Origin: an uncultured Burkholderiales bacterium
GTDB lineage: Bacteria; Pseudomonadota; Gammaproteobacteria; Burkholderiales; Burkholderiaceae_C
Reading direction: 5' to 3'
Assembly (NCBI GenBank): GCA_903952885.1
Contig: CAJBHE010000106.1
Location: 1-8,246, forward strand
Length of the DNA: 8,246 bases
Notes under the pieces: model-generated
Told to the model about the DNA's origin: nothing
The model's input: the letters and a program-made list of their open reading frames with translations, nothing else
Databases searched by the model: none
In this document: piece by piece, positions 5,706-8,246 of the stretch
Position numbering within the stretch: the stretch's first letter is position 1
How the letters are laid out: each line of letters starts with the position of its first letter
Translations under genes and position numbers: made by a program

Positions 5706-5845
5706 GTTGCGAACCCGCAACGAGGCCTCACATGTGTCGAGGTCTCTATGCAAATCGGGGTTTTTGCCTACAATGGTCTCCCAACTTATGCAGTTGCCAT
5801 TGCTTGTTGGTTCCGGGCGCGTCAGCGAATGACGCGCCCTTTTTT
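5706..5845 (+). ncRNA. Candidate structured small RNA or lepA leader, about 140 nt, unassigned
   Basis: Successive stem-loops fill the stretch from the predicted start to an intrinsic terminator. SL1 is GTTGCG/CGCAAC (5706-5711 with 5716-5721), loop AACC. SL2 abuts it: GAGGCCTC/GAGGTCTC (5722-5729 with 5739-5746), 8 bp with one G-U. SL3 is GCAAA/TTTGC (5750-5754 with 5763-5767), loop 5755-5762 containing CGGGG. SL4 is CAATGG/CCATTG (5771-5776 with 5797-5802) continuing as CAACT/AGTTG (5782-5786 with 5792-5796), with a 5-base bulge UCUCC on its 5' side. The terminator hairpin (5815-5839) ends it. A terminator with no gene before it for nearly 400 bases implies a noncoding transcript. I recognise no known family: it is not 6S, 4.5S, tmRNA or RNase P RNA. 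It may act in trans, or in cis as an attenuator, since lepA begins 45 bases after the terminator. UCUCC could pair with Shine-Dalgarno sequences, but that is speculation. Confidence 0.5.
5815..5845 (+). terminator. Strong intrinsic terminator upstream of lepA
   Basis: GGGCGCGTCA (5815-5824) and TGACGCGCCC (5830-5839) form a perfect 10-bp G+C-rich stem with a 5-base loop (GCGAA). T6 (5840-5845) follows immediately. It reads on the + strand only, since no A run precedes the stem. It is too far from the mucD stop (about 380 bases) to be the obvious mucD terminator. Confidence 0.88.
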
Positions 5846-5860
5846 CTTGGTGCTCTCCCT

Positions 5861-5881
5861 TTGAATTCAATCACTTAAGTG
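5861..5881. repeat. Two adjacent 10-base palindromes just upstream of lepA
   Basis: TTGAATTCAA (5861-5870) and CACTTAAGTG (5872-5881) are both perfect palindromes, separated by one base, in the 45-base gap between the terminator and the lepA ATG. They may be an operator for the lepA-lepB transcript or two small hairpins near its ribosome-binding region. No known regulator motif is recognised. Confidence 0.4.
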
Positions 5882-5890
5882 TTCCCGTTG

Positions 5891-7699
5891 ATGAACAACA
5901 TCAGAAACTTCTCAATCATTGCCCACATCGATCACGGCAAATCTACGCTGGCAGATCGTTTGATTCAGCGTTGCGGTGGGCTGGAAGAACGCGACATGTC
6001 TGCGCAAGTTCTCGACTCGATGGACATCGAAAAAGAGCGTGGGATAACTATCAAAGCACAGACCGCAGCGCTGCAATACAAAGCCAAAGACGGTCAGATT
6101 TACAACCTGAATTTGATCGACACACCAGGTCACGTTGACTTCTCATACGAGGTTTCGCGTTCACTCTCTGCATGTGAAGGGGCGCTGCTTGTTGTTGATG
6201 CTTCACAAGGTGTGGAAGCACAAACGGTTGCCAACTGTTACACCGCGCTCGACCTTGGTGTCGAGGTCGTGCCCGTGCTTAACAAAATGGATTTGCCCAA
6301 CGCTGATCCAGAGAACGCGAAAGCAGAAATTGAAGACGTCATTGGCATTGATGCCACCGACGCCATTCCATGTTCAGCCAAAACAGGTTTGGGCATTGAT
6401 GACATCTTGGAAGCTGTGATCGCCAAAATGCCGCCACCACAAGGGCAAAAAGAAGCACCGCTGCGCGCCATGATCATCGACAGCTGGTTTGACAGCTACG
6501 TGGGCGTGGTGATGTTGGTGCGCGTGGTCGATGGCCGTTTGGGCAAAGGCGAGCGCTTCAAGATGATGGCCACCGAGGCCGTCTACAACGCTGACAACCT
6601 TGGCGTGTTCACTCCCGCCAACGAGCCACGTCAGTCGCTCGAAGCAGGCCAAGTGGGCTACATCATTGCGGGCATCAAAGAGCTGCAAGCAGCCAAGGTG
6701 GGCGACACAATTACTTTGGAAAAGAAGCTGCCCAATAACCTTGGGCCTGCCGATCAAGCCTTACCAGGCTTTAAAGAAATTCAGCCTCAAGTGTTCGCGG
6801 GTTTGTACCCCACCGAAGCCAACCAATACGACGGCCTGCGCGATGCGCTGGAAAAGCTCAAGCTCAACGACGCCTCGCTCCAATACGAGCCCGAAGTGTC
6901 GCAAGCGCTGGGCTTTGGTTTCCGCTGCGGTTTCTTGGGCCTGTTGCACATGGAAATCGTGCAAGAGCGCTTAGAGCGCGAGTTTGACCAAGACCTCATC
7001 ACCACCGCACCCAGCGTGGTGTACGAAGTGAAGATGCCCGATGGCGAAGTGGTCATGGTGGAAAACCCCGCCAAGATGCCTGAACAAGGCAAGCTGCACG
7101 AAATTCGTGAACCCATCGTCACCGTGCATCTGTACATGCCGCAAGACTATGTGGGCGCAGTGATGACACTGGCCAACCAAAAGCGCGGCGTGCAAATGAA
7201 CATGGCGTACCACGGTCGTCAGGTCATGCTGACGTATGAGATGCCTTTGGGCGAAATCGTGCTCGATTTCTTTGACAAGCTCAAATCGGTCTCACGCGGC
7301 TACGCCTCGATGGACTATGAATTCAAAGAGTACCGCGCGTCTGATGTGGTGAAGGTCGACATCTTGTTGAACGGCGAGAAGGTCGATGCCTTGTCTATTA
7401 TTGTGCACCGCACACAAGCCACTTACCGTGGCCGTGCTGTGGTAGCCAAGATGCGCGAAATCATCAGCCGTCAAATGTTTGACGTTGCGATTCAAGCCGC
7501 CATAGGCTCCAACATCATCGCGCGCGAAAGCATCAAGGCCTTACGTAAAAACGTGCTGGCAAAATGCTACGGCGGAGACATCAGCCGCAAACGAAAGCTG
7601 CTTGAGAAGCAAAAAGCAGGTAAGAAACGCATGAAACAAATTGGTTCGGTGGAAGTTCCGCAAGAAGCCTTCTTGGCCATCTTGCAGGTGGAGGATTGA
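5891..7699 (+). CDS. lepA: Elongation factor 4 (LepA), ribosome-associated GTPase
   Basis: LepA is a translational GTPase related to EF-G that acts on the ribosome in translation initiation, ribosome maturation or back-translocation; its precise role is still debated. The product is 602 residues (599 in E. coli). All GTPase motifs are visible: G1 AHIDHGKST (residues 11-19), G2 ERGITI (49-54), G3 DTPGH (77-81), G4 NKMD (131-134) and G5 CSAKTG (161-166). The EF-G-like domains follow, including GFGFRCGFLGLLHMEI, and the protein ends in the LepA-specific C-terminal domain (GGDISRKRKLLEKQKAGKKR near the end). I chose ATG 5891 because the family begins M(K/N)NIRNFSIIAHIDHGKST. The in-frame GTG 5879 lies inside a palindrome and adds four unfamiliar residues. 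No good Shine-Dalgarno sequence precedes the ATG (at best TAAG, 5876-5879). The stop overlaps the lepB start by one base, so the two are translationally coupled. Confidence 0.97.
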   Translation: MNNIRNFSIIAHIDHGKSTLADRLIQRCGGLEERDMSAQVLDSMDIEKERGITIKAQTAALQYKAKDGQIYNLNLIDTPGHVDFSYEVSRSLSACEGALLVVDASQGVEAQTVANCYTALDLGVEVVPVLNKMDLPNADPENAKAEIEDVIGIDATDAIPCSAKTGLGIDDILEAVIAKMPPPQGQKEAPLRAMIIDSWFDSYVGVVMLVRVVDGRLGKGERFKMMATEAVYNADNLGVFTPANEPRQSLEAGQVGYIIAGIKELQAAKVGDTITLEKKLPNNLGPADQALPGFKEIQPQVFAGLYPTEANQYDGLRDALEKLKLNDASLQYEPEVSQALGFGFRCGFLGLLHMEIVQERLEREFDQDLITTAPSVVYEVKMPDGEVVMVENPAKMPEQGKLHEIREPIVTVHLYMPQDYVGAVMTLANQKRGVQMNMAYHGRQVMLTYEMPLGEIVLDFFDKLKSVSRGYASMDYEFKEYRASDVVKVDILLNGEKVDALSIIVHRTQATYRGRAVVAKMREIISRQMFDVAIQAAIGSNIIARESIKALRKNVLAKCYGGDISRKRKLLEKQKAGKKRMKQIGSVEVPQEAFLAILQVED

Positions 7700-8246
7700 T
7701 GGCTACGTTGACCGCATTCGTATTGGCAGCCTTTGTGGGCTACGCCGGTTCTTGGTATCTGGGCATGATCGAAGGCAACTTTGCCTTGCTCATGTTCATG
7801 GCCACCGTTGTTACCGGTATTTACTGGTTGGCTGAGCAGTTCTACTTCTTGCCCCAGCGCAAAGCCGCGGCTGAAGCGCTGCAAGCCCAAGCCGACAAGC
7901 GCACCGCCGAGTTACATGCCCAAGGCATCACCCAAACCGACCTGAACGTGACTGAGGCCAAAGAGCGTCTGTACATGCAGCCTTGGTGGCTGGATTGGAC
8001 AGCGGGTTTGTTCCCCGTCATCGCCGTGGTGTTTGTGTTGCGCTCATTTTTGTTTGAGCCCTTCAAAATTCCATCGGGCTCCATGATTCCCACCTTGCAT
8101 GTGGGCGACCTGATTTTGGTGAACAAGTTTCACTACGGCGTGCGTCTGCCTGTGCTCAACACCAAGCTGACCGATGGCAACCCCGTGCAGCGCGGTGACG
8201 TCATGGTGTTTCGCTACCCACCCAAGCCCAGCTTGGACTACATCAA
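7699..8246 (+). CDS. lepB: Signal peptidase I (LepB), N-terminal part, cut by window end
   Basis: LepB is the inner-membrane serine protease that removes signal peptides from exported proteins; the MucD precursor encoded upstream would be a substrate. ATG 7699 overlaps the lepA stop (TGATG), with GGAGGA at 7690-7695 as ribosome-binding site. 182 complete codons are present. Hydrophobic segments lie at about 3-22, 27-47 and 101-118, with a cytoplasmic-type Ala/Lys/Glu/Gln-rich loop at 52-95. The nucleophile is Ser128 in IPSGSMIPTL, followed by the conserved GDLILVNKFHYG and RGDVMVFRYPP. The last complete residues, LDYI, are followed by two bases (AA) of what should be the catalytic Lys codon (Lys145 of E. 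coli LepB, in DYIKRAVG). The first hydrophobic segment and its 26 residues precede the point where E. coli LepB starts, so three membrane helices are predicted instead of two. Similar extensions occur, as I recall, in other Burkholderiales. Confidence 0.95.
   Translation, partial: MATLTAFVLAAFVGYAGSWYLGMIEGNFALLMFMATVVTGIYWLAEQFYFLPQRKAAAEALQAQADKRTAELHAQGITQTDLNVTEAKERLYMQPWWLDWTAGLFPVIAVVFVLRSFLFEPFKIPSGSMIPTLHVGDLILVNKFHYGVRLPVLNTKLTDGNPVQRGDVMVFRYPPKPSLDYI

Larger units (their letters stand above)
5433..5890. other. 458-base intergenic region rich in palindromes, between mucD and lepA
   Basis: No convincing protein gene lies here: the two 62-codon open frames (5690-5878 + and 5682-5870 -) look like no known protein, and the + one crosses a terminator. 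The first part (about 5465-5527) is strongly A+T-rich, with T7 at 5470-5476 and A6 at 5487-5492. No G+C-rich hairpin followed by a T run marks the end of mucD. From 5573 on there is a run of palindromes, DnaA-box-like sites, a promoter candidate, a structured RNA candidate and a terminator, each listed separately. Some related genomes, as I recall, carry a small glutaredoxin-like gene here; I see no CPxC coding remnant of it. Confidence 0.7.

Noticed and set aside
5706..5845. Known housekeeping RNA (6S, 4.5S, tmRNA, RNase P RNA) or a tRNA
   Set aside because: None of the sequence hallmarks I know for these RNAs is present, and no cloverleaf with TTCGA-type loop and CCA end can be drawn.
5690..5878. 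62-codon open frame on the + strand in the mucD-lepA gap
   Set aside because: It begins inside the DnaA box, crosses the whole stem-loop series and the terminator, has no good ribosome-binding site and has no recognisable sequence.
5879..5890. GTG 5879 as lepA start
   Set aside because: It adds four residues (first codon plus FPL) not seen in the family, lies in a palindrome, and ATG 5891 gives the canonical LepA N-terminus.
1..8246. CRISPR array, insertion sequence, prophage or other mobile element
   Set aside because: No regularly spaced repeats, transposase or integrase motifs, or target-site duplications were seen. Gene content and order are core chromosomal.

Overview
The window is a stretch of core chromosome from a betaproteobacterium. 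The gene order fabH-fabD-fabG-acpP-fabF, then a mucD/degQ-type protease, lepA and lepB is the order I know from Burkholderiales, and the protein sequences look like Comamonadaceae (a freshwater Limnohabitans/Rhodoferax-like organism would fit; the genus is an inference). Every gene lies on the + strand.

Region 1 (1-3494) is the type II fatty-acid synthesis cluster: the last 49 residues of FabH, then complete FabD, FabG, acyl carrier protein and FabF. FabD loads malonyl onto AcpP, FabH starts the chain, FabF elongates it and FabG does the first reduction of each cycle. All catalytic residues I can check are present. acpP has the widest gap in the cluster (91 bases), with a plausible weak promoter.

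Region 2 (3495-5432) is the envelope-stress end. A small two-helix membrane protein of unknown function starts 10 bases after fabF, with a strong terminator-like hairpin across its first codons. A periplasmic HtrA-family protease with two PDZ domains follows. In relatives such as Bordetella, the genes for sigma-E, its anti-sigma factor RseA/MucA and RseB/MucB lie between fabF and this protease. Here they are absent.

Region 3 (5433-5890) is 458 bases without a convincing protein gene, and it is the most interesting part of the window. It holds an A+T-rich hairpin, a perfect 16-base palindrome, a hairpin containing a near-consensus DnaA box, and a perfect DnaA box overlapping a sigma-70-like promoter. 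From about the predicted start point of that promoter there are four consecutive stem-loops and then a textbook intrinsic terminator with a perfect 10-bp stem and six T. I read this as an undescribed small RNA of about 140 nt or a transcription-attenuating leader of lepA. Two 10-base palindromes lie between the terminator and lepA.

Region 4 (5891-8246) is lepA (elongation factor 4), overlapping by one base with lepB (signal peptidase I). lepB is cut by the window end about where the catalytic lysine codon should be.

No tRNA, rRNA, CRISPR array, insertion sequence or sign of recent gene transfer was seen.
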